This document shows positions 47,771 to 59,060 of a DNA stretch of 64,000 nt, in pieces. A program made the translations under genes and the position numbers. The DNA comes from Myxocyprinus asiaticus (lineage: Eukaryota; Chordata; Actinopteri; Cypriniformes; Catostomidae): assembly GCF_019703515.2 (NCBI RefSeq), contig NC_059393.1, positions 12,426,001 through 12,490,000 of the forward strand. Direction: 5' to 3'. The notes beneath the pieces were generated by a model. That model searched no databases, was not told the origin of the DNA, and was given only the letters and a program-made list of their open reading frames with translations. The number at the start of each line of letters is the position of its first letter. Position 1 is the stretch's first letter.

Positions 47771-48589
47771 GCAAGTCTCAACATTTGTGCTTTCTGTACT
47801 TTTTATTTTTTTATCAGTTAAATCTTTTCAGTTTATTTCATGAATCAATTCCCTGTTCATTTATGAATTATGAATCAATTTACCATACATTTTTATTGTT
47901 TAAGAATCAAGAGAGTCTGATGTGTCATTGTGATTGTGATGTGTCATTACATTCAGTAATTTGGAATGTGCAACATGTTCATGAACTTGGTAGTTATCAC
48001 GTTTTCAGAATGAATGTCCTGTTTTTCTCACCGTATCTGCTTTCTGAAACTGTTCTCAGCACCAGCTGGCTAAAAGAATGGTCTGTAATTCTTGCTGTTT
48101 CATCTCTGTTTTGTTATGAACGAAATAGTGACTTTAACTCCCAGTTAACGTCTGTTTCCCAGCAGTGGCCGCATGACACTACCTTCTTAACCACGGCTTC
48201 AACCGTTTTTAACCACTTCCACATCCTCTCTGCATGATCTGCCTCCCCCCAGCCTTCGTGTCGTGGATGGCGCCTGCTAGCACAATGCAGCTGCCAGAAC
48301 TGATAGCATCGTTCTGGGTAGAATTCGCTGCCAGCATTTATGATGTGCTATTGTAGGTGGGCTTACGCCTCACATGCTAGGACGTGGCAGCAGAAACAGA
48401 TGCAGACTCGGAAGGCCAATTGTCGATGTTTGTGTGAGTGTTTGGGGGTTTGGCGAGTTTCAATAATAGTAGCTAGGTGAAAAACCATGATGAGTTCTTG
48501 CAAATGTGGGTAGTAAAATAATCAACCTGGTCTCACAGAATTACATTACTATACTTCCATTTTTGCAATAATGATTTTTAAGTGGCTCG
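47771..48589. other. Intergenic; open frame 47752-48237 of 161 codons
   Basis: The longest non-transposon ORF of the window (47752-48237, +) has no recognisable domain, begins in MITE-derived sequence, is rich in Phe/Ser/Leu as expected of T-rich DNA, and shows no splice or promoter context. Treated as chance. Confidence 0.45.
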
Positions 48590-48945
48590 TAGAACATATC
48601 GCAACAGTTTCCTGGGGAAATGAACACTAGAGGTGCTAGACTTACTTTACTTTTTGTCCTTTTCCTCACACAATGCTTATGACAGCAAAACACTTTTACC
48701 ACAGCACATGATTTATGAGGTGATACATTTTAACAATTGCATTACATAATCAAATTGCACTTTCAAAGCGAAGGACTGGGGTACAAATCCTAATGAGTCG
48801 ACACGTGACCCAAAAGTATCATAGAAGCACCACAAAACGATTTTAGCATTTGCAGTTTTCATCTCACATTTGCTTTTTACGATGCTATTGGTTCAGTTAA
48901 AGGTTTAGGGTCAGGAGGTCAGTTCTGTTGATATAAAACTCAGTG
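48590..48945 (+). repeat. SINE-like repeat (family Z), most complete sense copy
   Basis: Contains CAGTTTCCTGGGGAAATGAA, AGGTGATACATTTTAAC, a tRNA-like B box GGGTACAAATCC (about 48779), GTCGACACGTGACC, and the tail CTCACATTTGCTTTTTACGA ... TTAGGGTCAGG. It ends before an A-run (48952-48972). The A-box half of the head is deleted relative to the 62-kb copy. Confidence 0.65.
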
Positions 48946-48972
48946 AAACTGAAAAAAAAAAAAAAAAAAAAA

Positions 48973-49472
48973 GCTGCTAAGCAACTGCACAATAAAAACA
49001 GAGACTGCTGAGGTCTGTCTGAAGTTAAAGGCGATTTTGAAATTGACTACTGTACCCTAAAACTAGAAGCCCTCACAGAAACATCTAGCATGATCAGCAC
49101 TATCATGTAATGGGGTGAGGCGCCCCTCCCATCACAAAATCTTCAGTGAAGGAACGTACAATGAGTTAGTAAATTAACACCTTCCCTGTTTATTCTTAAA
49201 CACACTACATTTACAGCTACCAATGTATTATTTTAATGTCATGTGAAATATGGATTTCTGCGTCATGCATTTCTGAGTAAGCATGTTTAGAAAGACGAAA
49301 GTTCCACTTTACTGTAAATAATGATTCACAATCTTGATTAGACTGAGAAAGGATGTACACAACATGAGAAAGAAACACAGATGGTTTCCATACCGGTATC
49401 TAAAAAAAAATAAAAAATATCTTTGTGAAAGTACTGAATACCTTCGTAAGAAAGCATGATATATGGATGAAT
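48973..49472. other. Intergenic, nothing recognised
   Basis: About 500 bp without recognised structure. Confidence 0.45.
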
Positions 49473-50219
49473 GTTGGGGAGTACATGACTAAAAGTAGAA
49501 ATGCTACTAACTTTACATTTTAAAGAGCAACAGCTCAGTTCTTTATAAAATAGTGCAACTTTTCCAGTAACTATCTACTTTTTCCAATGAGTAGCAGTGT
49601 AGCTTGATAAAACGCACACTGTCATCTCTCTCAAGGATAGTTCGAAAGTGTGATTCCTTTTAGCGAATTGATTCATTCAGACAGTACATGTAAATGAGCT
49701 GGTTAAAAAAATTATTCACTGATTCATTTGAGTACCTGTGCAGAAGTTCCTGCATGGCACATTACATGTAGCTTTTATGTAACAAATATTTATTTAAATG
49801 CGGCAGTTCATCACTATGTTTTCAACTCTTAAGATAAATGTTTTCAACTATATAAATTATGATTATTCAATTTATTTTAATAGTAACAGTGTTTATTCTA
49901 AATGTATCTGTTCAAGTTTAATGCTATAACCTTAACTGAGACCCTTGTTTTGTGATGGATAAATACTCCTTTTATTGTAAAAGAATAAATCATATAAACT
50001 GCTATCCATAAATTCAAAAAGACATTGCCCTTTTAAACAGCTTCAAATTGAATAAGTGCATTTTCATGCACACCAATACACTGATAACTATCAAGAATCA
50101 GTTCATCAAAAAATACAACGCAAGACAATTAGTAGGTTATAGTGTAGCAAACCATTTTTTTTTTTAAAGGAATTGTAGCTCGTAGCTTGATAAGCTAGTT
50201 TCAAATGAGCTTTTCCAAC
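49473..50219. mobile_element. Possible DNA-transposon repeat with GTTGGGGAGT end
   Basis: Left GTTGGGGAGTACATGACTAA and right ...GAGCTTTTCCAAC are roughly inverted. GCAACAGCTCAGT and GTAGCTTGATAA occur inside, the latter near both ends. It resembles a widespread fish repeat; the ends and TSD are not certain. Confidence 0.45.
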
Positions 50220-50618
50220 ATTCAGATTGATACATTTAAATGTACTGAAATGTCAAATTTACTTTCTTTACATAATTTACTAGAATTTTGCTCATGTCTC
50301 CTAAAATTACATTGTATTGTGTCATTCTCAATGAAAGGCATAGTTCTTGCTGCAACACATGGGATTTTACAGTCTTTAGGGTGCAGCACACTGAAATACT
50401 GTGTTACTTTGAATTTCTTGACTTCCCTCTTCGTTTATTCCCTTCTCTCTTTCTCGACTTTCTTTCTGTGGTATTTCCTAAAGACCACAGCTTCTATTTT
50501 TGCCCTCCTGTTTACTTTCATATATTTTAAATGGAGGCGTCCAGAGCCCCTCCCTGTTAAGACCCAGCCCTGGTTAGCAGACCGGAGGCCATGACACAGT
50601 GCTTCCATTCTTTAGACG

Positions 50619-50675
<57 letters not shown>

Positions 50676-51077
50676 GCTAGACACCCCCACGACCCATCCC
50701 ACACCCAAACCCCAAAACCAGCACAGACTGTATATAGGGTACGTTGTCATTTTCTGTCATAAGGGCCTGCCATTGGTTTGGATTAGCAATCATTCTTCAA
50801 TATTTATGTCGATCGGAGGGAAATGGGTTTTGTCATTATGTTTCATGTACTGTAAAATAAATCAGAGGGAGCTGAGGTTTTCTGCTTTTATTTTTGATCA
50901 GCCACTTAATATACTCACCTAACAATGGAGATGCCATGAAAATTCATGAAACCGAGTCTTTGATGGTAAGGCCATTAAAAGTGTAACTTGTATTCTTCAA
51001 ATCGATATCTGTATTAATTTCCCTGAATTACTTTAACACTAACTGGTTGTTTTAGCTGCAGATGTTAAATATTAATG
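50220..51077. other. Intergenic with (TG)n at 50621-50674
   Basis: One long TG microsatellite, flanked by unique sequence. The overlapping ORFs at 50205-50594 have no domain and are taken as chance. Confidence 0.55.
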
Positions 51078-53231
51078 AAATAGTTCACCCAAAAATGTAA
51101 ATGATGCCATTGTTTACTCAGACTGATGTCATTCCAAACCCTTATACTGTTATTTTTCCAGTGGAACAAAAAAGTTGAATTTTTTGAACAATCATTATCT
51201 TCTTTATCATTATCTCTTGCCATGCAGCAACAGTTCATAACTAGATGAACTTTGATGTTAGTTTAACAAAGCCTTGCCTGAAAGTTTAAACTGGTTTTAA
51301 AAGTTTTAAGTTATACAGACATTTTCCACAGTTTTACTGAGCATCCACTGATGATTCTAATTGCCTGTTTTCTATTTCTGGTTTTGAGATGGCAAGCAAA
51401 AACTGCCAAAACAAGCGATCCAGATGGAGAACAACCATTTAAGTGTTACTTGGAGTAAAATTAATTTCAGGCTCAACTTGTGCAGTTGTTGGCTGTCATA
51501 ATTCAGAATAATTAATGATATCAATGTAACTCACCTCTGACCATCATTTCATCTACACACTCAGGTGAGGCACTGTCTATAAAAAAAACGGTCATCTCGA
51601 CTCTGTGAAGTATCGGCATGTTTAAATTACATTACCCTCTAAGAATACACGCCAATGGGAGTTAAAACACTGGAGACCGGAAATAGAAAACAGTCGAATC
51701 ATGGAACACGTTCAGGAAAAAGGTGGATAGTGTGACAAACTGCGAGCTAGCTAGATACTGCAGATATTCGAAAGACAAACTAGAAAGTCAAAAGTCAGAA
51801 AAACCATCTGATAGATAGAGAGAAAAATAAAATTAAAGGCCTTTTGTGGGTTTGTTTACATTTGAAATTTTGACAGTTAGTGTTTGAATTAACGAGCATT
51901 CCGTTGGCCCATTTGAACATTCCGTCCATGTTAATCTATGTGATTTTACCGATATTTGATCATCTGCTGTGCGGAAACTGTGAGTCCGATCAGTTAGAAA
52001 GGGCAAGGCACACTATTTCAGAATAGTCTGAAGGACTGTGCCGAGTTTCATGGATGTAGCTTAAAAGCTCTAGGAGGAGTTAGTGTTAGAATGTTTTATC
52101 TCGGTTTAGGCATTTTGAAAAAAAAAAAAAAAACAGTTTGTAGAATAGCAGTAAGTTGACTTTGTTAAACCAACATAATGATCAGGAGCTGTCAACCTAA
52201 AAAAAAAAAGGACCATAAAAGTATCATTAAAGTAGTTCAACCATTACAACTCTCGGAAAGGTCTGACATGTTGATGTAGGTAAGGCATGTAGATAAGGTA
52301 TTGGTCATGGCGGGCTAGATCTTCTACGCTACGCTGCAGAGCAAGTACATAGACATAGACTGTTAGTAAATAAAACATATTGAGTTAGCATGTGGACATG
52401 CTGCTGCTGCACAAAACACGAGATATGCTGCATCAAGCATGACAGACTTGGTGTTGCACAATTAGAGATACAGTACATTCAATCCCATATAGCAGATCTA
52501 GACAAATGGGAGCTGGTGATGGAGGTGGGTTTCAGAGTGAAGCTCTTTCAGCACCCTGCAGTGAACTGTTATTGCAAGACTGAGCTATTTAAATGTTACG
52601 CCAAGAGAGAGATGCGAGCTGATTGGCTACTCGAATACAAATGAAGGAACCAACCAGCTTGCGCCATGTAAACCGATTGCTTAACATGTCACGTGTGAGC
52701 GAGCCAATTGGCTGAAAGGAATATCATTCGGAGAACCTATCAGCTTGCACCCAATAGAGTTTCATGGCTGAACTTAAGTTATTGCATACATTTATGCACT
52801 ATATTTCAAGTTTCCATGTCCAGAATTTTAAAAATGGCGCATGTCTTTAGTTTACTACACACAAGAGAACCAGTGCTGTTTTGGTATCATTGACGTTGAT
52901 GCACCATTTTTGAACAGGCGTGAGCTAGTTGCACTGCAACCTTCAGTGGAAGTGAAAATGATCAGTCAGTCTGTTCCTCACACAAAGCTATTGTGCTTCA
53001 GATGACTTTTATAACACTTCAGTGGTGTTTTTTGGTTCTTTTTTTTTTTTTGGAATTTGAAAGCCTCTGGTATCTATGGACTTCAGTTAGAAAAGAGTAG
53101 CGTAACGATTTCTCAAAAAAACATTCTAATTTTGTGTTCCACTGACAAAAAATAACAGCATACGAGTTGGGGAAGACATGAGGGTGAGTAAATAATAACT
53201 GAATTTCCATTTTTGGGTGACCTTTTCCTTT
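51078..53231. other. Intergenic with two foldback-MITE end fragments
   Basis: A left-type end lies at 51078-51185 (AAATAGTTCACCCAAAAATG) and a right-type end at about 52968-53231 (GGGTGAGTAAATAATAACTG, CCATTTTTGGGTGACC). They may be one element opened by insertions, or two fragments. The 2 kb between has A-runs (52116-52132, 52200-52210) and no gene. Confidence 0.5.
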
Positions 53232-54309
53232 TTAATAATGAGTGTATTCCAATGTTATGGAAAAGGTTGAGTATTTAGGTAAAAAAAAAAAAAAAAAAAA
53301 GGATGGATTTTGGAAAATAAAAATGAACAGACACTCACCTACACACTAATCCTTCCTCTGTCTCTCGTTACACTAAAGGTAATCCTGACCGACATAGTGA
53401 CATCATGACAGGAAGTCACGACTGTCACAAATTTCCTCATATTTCTTAGACTGTCATCATTTCAAACAAGAACTTTTGTAGCACAGAGGGGGGCAAGAAA
53501 CATACAGTGGCAAAAGGAAATGACAGCATGGACCTTGGAGTTACAAACGGCTTCATATGTAGCAAGTCATTGTGAAACAATTGTTGAGAAAAACACTCTG
53601 TATGAACACTATTTTGAACTGTTCTCAGCTTGTGGTGAAATCAATTAAAACTCATGCTGTTTATTACCAATTGACTGAAATGAAGTGTTTTTGCAGTTGG
53701 AATGCAAGTAGATTACATTTTTGGGGAATGAATGTGTGAAATGAGGCATTACATTTACAACCGTCTGATGCGAAAGAGGCATCTGGCTCCTTTTGAAAAG
53801 AGATTTAACCAGAGTATTGCACTGCCATTTATCTACTTCTCCACTTTTTCCATCAACATTATGCTAATAGGACAACTCAGTAGCTCGTTACACACTGCTC
53901 GTGAAAATCCGTACTGCAAAATCCATAGGATCCAATGAGTTTTTATTCTCTGAGTTAGCTGCTCACTCTCGAATGTATAGATCTGCTTTGAGGTTCTTAT
54001 CTGGCTCTCCCAGCTCCCAGCGTAATGCGCGCACACACTGACTCCACGCACTCGTTCTTTGGGTGAAAAAAAAACAGAAAAGAAGGACTGACACTACAGT
54101 CTTAACTTCACAGTCAGCTCAGAAGAAAGCACATAGCTCTAAGCCGTCCCTGTGGCTGCCTGCAAGGTGGAGATATTAGAAGTCAGTATTGGACAGATGT
54201 AAAGATCTCAGCGATGCTACCTAACATGTCCCTGTTGGGCTTGTTTCCACGCTTATAAAATCATGGACACATTCTATGCTAGGCTTGATGAGAGATCCAA
54301 AAACAGACC
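53232..54309. other. Intergenic, nothing recognised
   Basis: A-run at 53281-53300; otherwise unique-looking DNA without coding signal. Confidence 0.45.
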
Positions 54310-54468
54310 AGAAAGCACGCAAGTCGACAAGTGAGCCTCATAGAGATGCTAAGAAATGACGTGGCTGCTTTAGCTATTGCGTTCTTCATCTCACATTTAA
54401 TTAAAAAAAGATAATCTCACATATGCTTTTTAGGACACTATTGGTTGGGTTTTGGTTAAAGTGTAGTG
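54310..54468 (+). repeat. SINE-like repeat (family Z), body fragment
   Basis: Shares GTCGACAAGTGAGCCTCATA, CATCTCACATTT, and GGACACTATTGGTTGGGTTT with the other copies. Starts in the 3' part of the tRNA-like head (GCACGCAAGTCGAC). Confidence 0.6.
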
Positions 54469-55232
54469 TAACAGTTCAAATATGGGCAAGGAGGAGGCAG
54501 GAACATAAAGTTTTAATGTCAAACTTAACTTAAAACAAACATAAACAAACACAGACACACATGCAATGCGGCCATGTGCATCTCTCTCTCTCTCGAACTG
54601 GTGCCTCCGGCTCCCATTTATCTCGCTCTCCCGCTGATCAGCTGATTCAGCACCGGCCCAGCAACGCCTTCCTCCTCGTCACACTTCTCCCCCGCCCGAT
54701 TCAGGCCGGGGCGCCACCGGTCTGACTAACCCCCCAGCCTCTGTAGGGGAGACGCTGCCCTTCTGGCCGTTCTGTCAGCCGGTGGTCCACCTCCTGTGAA
54801 CCTGGGGAAGACGAGGGGAAGTGTGGGGAGAGGGAAAGGGTGAGCGGAGACACAGAGAGAGAAAGAGAGAGAGAGGAGAGAGAGAGAAGAACTTGCTCGC
54901 TGGCTCCCGGACGCGCTGTTGCCTGGTCCTAAATTGTTCCTCCGCCCTCTGGCAGATGCCAGCTCACTCCTCCCCTGGCGGATGGCAGTGAGTCCTCCGG
55001 CCCCTGGTGGATGGAACCACTCCTCCCCTTCTACAGCAAACGGCAGCGGTTCCTCCGGCTCTCGCCGGCCGGCAGCGCCCCCTCCATCCCCAGGTAGACG
55101 GTAGTGGCTGCTCCCCTGGCAGATGGCAGCAGCGAGGACTCCACAACAGCGCATCCCTCCTCCCTCGTGGGTTTCGGCACCACTGTAACAGTTCAAGGAT
55201 GGGCAAGGAGGAGGCAAGAACATAAAGTTTCA
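54469..55232. repeat. GC-rich repeat flanked by about 48-bp direct repeats
   Basis: A segment with GTAACAGTTCAAATATGGGC and AAGGAGGAGGCAGGAACATA at about 54470 recurs at about 55186 as GTAACAGTTCAAGGATGGGC and AAGGAGGAGGCAAGAACATA, 716 bp apart. Between them the GC content is the highest in the window, with a (GA)n stretch (54855-54890) and degenerate copies of a CTCCCCTGGCGGATGGCAGT-type unit (54950-55135). Long ORFs here on both strands follow from the base composition and have no domain. An LTR-type or tandem-repeat origin is possible. Confidence 0.6.
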
Positions 55233-57835
55233 ACAGTGGCGCAACTGTTTAGTGAATCTGCCTCTGTTTTCTGTGGCGCTATAAAAATTTTGCTCTCTTT
55301 ATTTGAGTGTCCCAACTGCCCAGCACAGCAACACTCAACCAATGGCATGAGTTGGGGGCAGGACTATCAGTTTGTTCGATTAAGGCAGATTGCCGAATTT
55401 GGCAATATTCGGTTTGAAAAACAGTCATTATATTTGCAATTCCGTTTGGTGGCTCTAGTGCCTTAGAAATTACACAATTCATATATAAATTTGACTTTGT
55501 GGCTCATAGACCTGAGCTGACCAACAGAATATGCAGTAACAGTGTTAACCACCACACAAACCACGTAATTGCATGGGGCAGACGGAAAGCTGAGCAAAAC
55601 GCTCAAGGGGTGACGGGTGACACATTGTTCTGTGTTCATGTGTAGATAAGCTGTTCTCAATCATCTCGGAGCAGTTCACAGGCATTGTAAAAGCAATGTG
55701 CTGCAGGTGTGTCCATTGGAGCAATTCCAAACATTTGATAACGCTTAAAGTATTATATAAATTTAAAAACATGACTCAGTATCACAGAAATTTAGGAGGT
55801 GACATCGTTTCACCAGCTTTGCAATGAGGAACATTGTAACCGGTCAAAATGGAGTTTTATACTGCAGTGCACTGTCATTGTTCCATCAAAATAAAAGCTC
55901 CAGGTGAAGGTGAAGTAAATACGACAGAAATAAATTACTACGGAATAAAACAAATCCTCAAAATTATAATAATTCAGTATCATATTATAATAATGAACTT
56001 GACTTGACAATAATAGATAATATTAATTTAGGTTCCAAAGTATGTAGTGAGTGAAGTTGTAGTTTTTGCACACCCTATTCATTTACAAAATTGTTTTGTA
56101 AAAATATATGTAGTTAAATATAGATTTTTTATTAGTATTATGGTGTTCATAAATTATATTTATTATATTACACATTTTAAACAATTTTCCATGTGTTCAT
56201 TTAGTGGAAAAACTGTGGAAAACATGCATTCACTATCTTTAATAAAATTGTTATTTCATTAAACATTTTGATTGCTCTTGGCTACAATGACTTGGTTAGA
56301 GATGATTTTAAAATTATGATTAAAAACCTCTTTTATGTAATTTCTCCCAGTTGTACGCCAAAAGGGAGCCCTGGCAGGATGGTTGCTTGGGGCCTCGGAA
56401 ATTGTAACCCTGCCCTGCCTATATGTGTTATTAATGCATTGTATCAAGCAAACTATCAATTAATTAATTTGCATAAAACTAATAGTGACGTCTGAGTCAT
56501 TAGCTTTACAATAGTTGACTGTCAAACAGTAAATAACAATTGGATATTATTGAAATAAAGCACTGAAATGTAAATAATTTGACAAAATCATTGCTTTCCA
56601 CCATATTTCATGTTGACACCCCTTCCAATGTCACAACTTGGCAATATGGCTATCAACTAGAATTCCGAGTTTCTCACGACTTTGCTTAATCATTCCAAGG
56701 ATGTGTTTGGAACTCATAATTAAGATATTTCTGACTACACTCAAATCATGGTTCACGGCTGTGGCTTAAACGAAATCCTATTGGATATTTCTTTTAAAAA
56801 GGACATCCTTTGATATGTCCCACCCAAACATCCTGTTTCAATAGGAAATATGTCAACACACGGGAAACCAAACGATCAACAGAATGTCCTCTCACTCATA
56901 GCATGTTGGGTTTGCGGCTGGTAAGGACAAAAAGATAAATTTAAGCATCAGCAAACATGTCTATTGGACTAAAACACTTGCCATGCAGAAATAATCTAGT
57001 CCAAAGTAAAAGTAATTAAAACCCTCTAAACACTCCAAACATTAAACGTGGTGCCATTATCGCTCCAGCAGGCTGAATCTATAAGGAGATCTTGATCTCG
57101 TATGCACTTTCATGTGGCTTGCCATTTAATTATACATTAGTTTAGGGCCTCAAAATGAGACCCCGTCACTTCACAGGTACAAACAGTTGAATTATTGAGC
57201 AGTGCGCAGGCTGGAAATGCAGCAGTGTAGCTGTTTCAGTGCAAAAACTGGGAAAGACTACAAGGTGATGTATCCCTTCGTCCTTTACACACCTAGAGTT
57301 ACTCTCAGTTTTTTGAGTGTACTGAGCTACGTTTCCATCGAATTCAGCACTTGAGAGAGGGCGATAAAATTTGTCCAGACAGCCTCATGTGGATTTTTGT
57401 TAGCATTTTCTGGCACGAATATCCTAAGTACTGAAGCAAAGACTTAACGCCATAAATGAAAATGTAAGACAAAGCATTTTGACAGTTCAGTTTCGAGAGT
57501 ACAGCCCCAAGTGGCTAAATTCATCACTGACAATAGATAAGTAAGATTTAATTTGTTCTGACGGTACAATGTGAGTGCACAGCTAAACCTAAATACGACT
57601 AAATACCCTGTGTTTACATCAAAGCAGGGGTCTGAAATTTGGAAAGTAAATCTGAAATTTAAAGGTGATATGTGTGTGTGTGTATGTTTATTTTTATTTA
57701 TTTTTTTTATTTCTCATTTCCCAGCTTAATTTGCAGAAACAAATATACCTAAGACATTCGTTGGTTGACTTGCTCGAAAAGTGCAGACACTGTTGTTCTG
57801 TGCTGCTATCAAAACCCTGTTCATATAAATATATA
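55233..57835. other. Intergenic, no gene seen
   Basis: Starts with a piece (55320-55365) shared in inverted form with 27.6 kb. 56660-57560 is unique and less AT-rich. No host gene recognised. Confidence 0.5.
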
Positions 57836-59058
57836 CACTGGTGGCCAAAAGTTTATAATAATGTACAGATTTTGTTCTTATGGAATGAAATTGGTACTTT
57901 TATTCACCAAAGTGGCATTCCACTGATCACAATGTATAGTCAGGACATTAATAACGTGAAAAATTACTATTACAATTAAAAAAATAAAAAAAAATTCAGA
58001 ACTTCTTAAACTACTTCAAAGAGTTCTCATCAAAAAATCCTCCACGTGCAGCAATGACAGCTTTGCAGATCCTTGACATTCTAGCTGTCAGTTTGTCCAG
58101 ATACTCAGGTGACATTTTGCCCCACACTTCCTGTAGCACTTGCCATATTTGTGGCTGTCTTGTCGGGCACTTCTCACGCACCTTACAGTCTAGCTGATCC
58201 CACAAAAGCTCAATGGGGTTAAGATCTGTAACACTCTTTTCCAATTATCTGTTGTCCAATGTCTGTGTTTCTTTGCCCACTCTAACCTTTTCTTTTTGTT
58301 TTTAGGTTTCAAAAGTGGCTTTTTCTTTGCAATTCTTCCCATAAGGCCTGCACCCCTGAGTCTTCTCTTTACTGTTGTACATGAAACTGGTGTTGAGCGG
58401 GTAGAATTCAATGAAGCTGTCAGCTGAGGACATGTGAGGTGTCTGTTTCTCAAACTTGATGTACTTATCCTCTTGTTTAGTTGTACATCTGGCCTTCCAC
58501 ATCTCTTTCTGTCCTTGTTAGAGCCAGTTGTCCTTTGTCTTTGAAGACTGTAGTGTACACGTTTGAATGAAATCTTCAGTTTTTTGGCAATTTCAAGCAC
58601 TGTATAGCCTTCATTCTTCAATGATTGACTGATGAGTTTCTAGAGAAAACTGTTTCTTTTTTGCAGCTTTTGACCTAATATTGACCTTAAGACATGCCAG
58701 TCTATTGCATACTGTAGCAACTCAATAACAAAAACAAAGACAATGTTAATCTTCATTTAACGAACCAAATAGCTTTCAACTGTATTTGATATAATGTGAA
58801 GTGATTTTCTAGTACCAAATTAGCAATTTAGCATGATTACTCAAGGATAAGGTGTTGGAGTGATGGCTGCTGGAAATGGGGCCTGTCTAGATTTGATAAA
58901 AAATTATTTTTTCAAATAGTGATGGTGCTGTTTTTTACATCAGTAATGTCCTGACTATACTTTGTGATCAGTTGAATGCCACTTCGGTGAATTAATTAAC
59001 CAATTTCCTTCAGAAACAGCTAAATCTGTACATTATTCCAAACTTTTGGCCGCCAGTG
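57836..59058 (-). mobile_element. Internally deleted Tc1-like element, copy 2
   Basis: Ends CACTGGTGGCCAAAAGTTTA and (reverse complement of right) CACTGGCGGCCAAAAGTTTG, flanked by TA on both sides. Same family and nearly the same length (1223 bp) as copy 1, in opposite orientation. Transposase pieces are on the minus strand, better preserved than in copy 1 but with the same missing middle. Confidence 0.92.
58011..58670 (-). pseudogene. Deleted Tc1 transposase, copy 2
   Basis: The N-terminal half is one open frame from MKNEGYTVLEIAKKLKISFK through LMGRIAKKKPLLKPKNKKKR to DNWKRVL (58621 to about 58230). The frame then shifts into ILTPLSFCGIS, while DLNPIELLWDQLDCKVREKC continues in another frame (58244 to 58011). 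The SDE and QQD motifs of the DDE core are absent; only the last Glu region remains. It cannot make an active enzyme. Confidence 0.9.
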
Positions 59059-59060
59059 TA

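Noticed and set aside
47752..48237. 161-codon open frame on the + strand
   Set aside because: No domain, low-complexity composition, begins in MITE-like sequence, and lacks splice or promoter context. Length alone is not enough in 64 kb of six-frame reading.
54726..55233. Long overlapping ORFs on both strands in the GC-rich repeat
   Set aside because: High GC content suppresses stop codons in every frame. The peptides are Pro/Gly/Arg/Ser-rich repeats and overlap on both strands.
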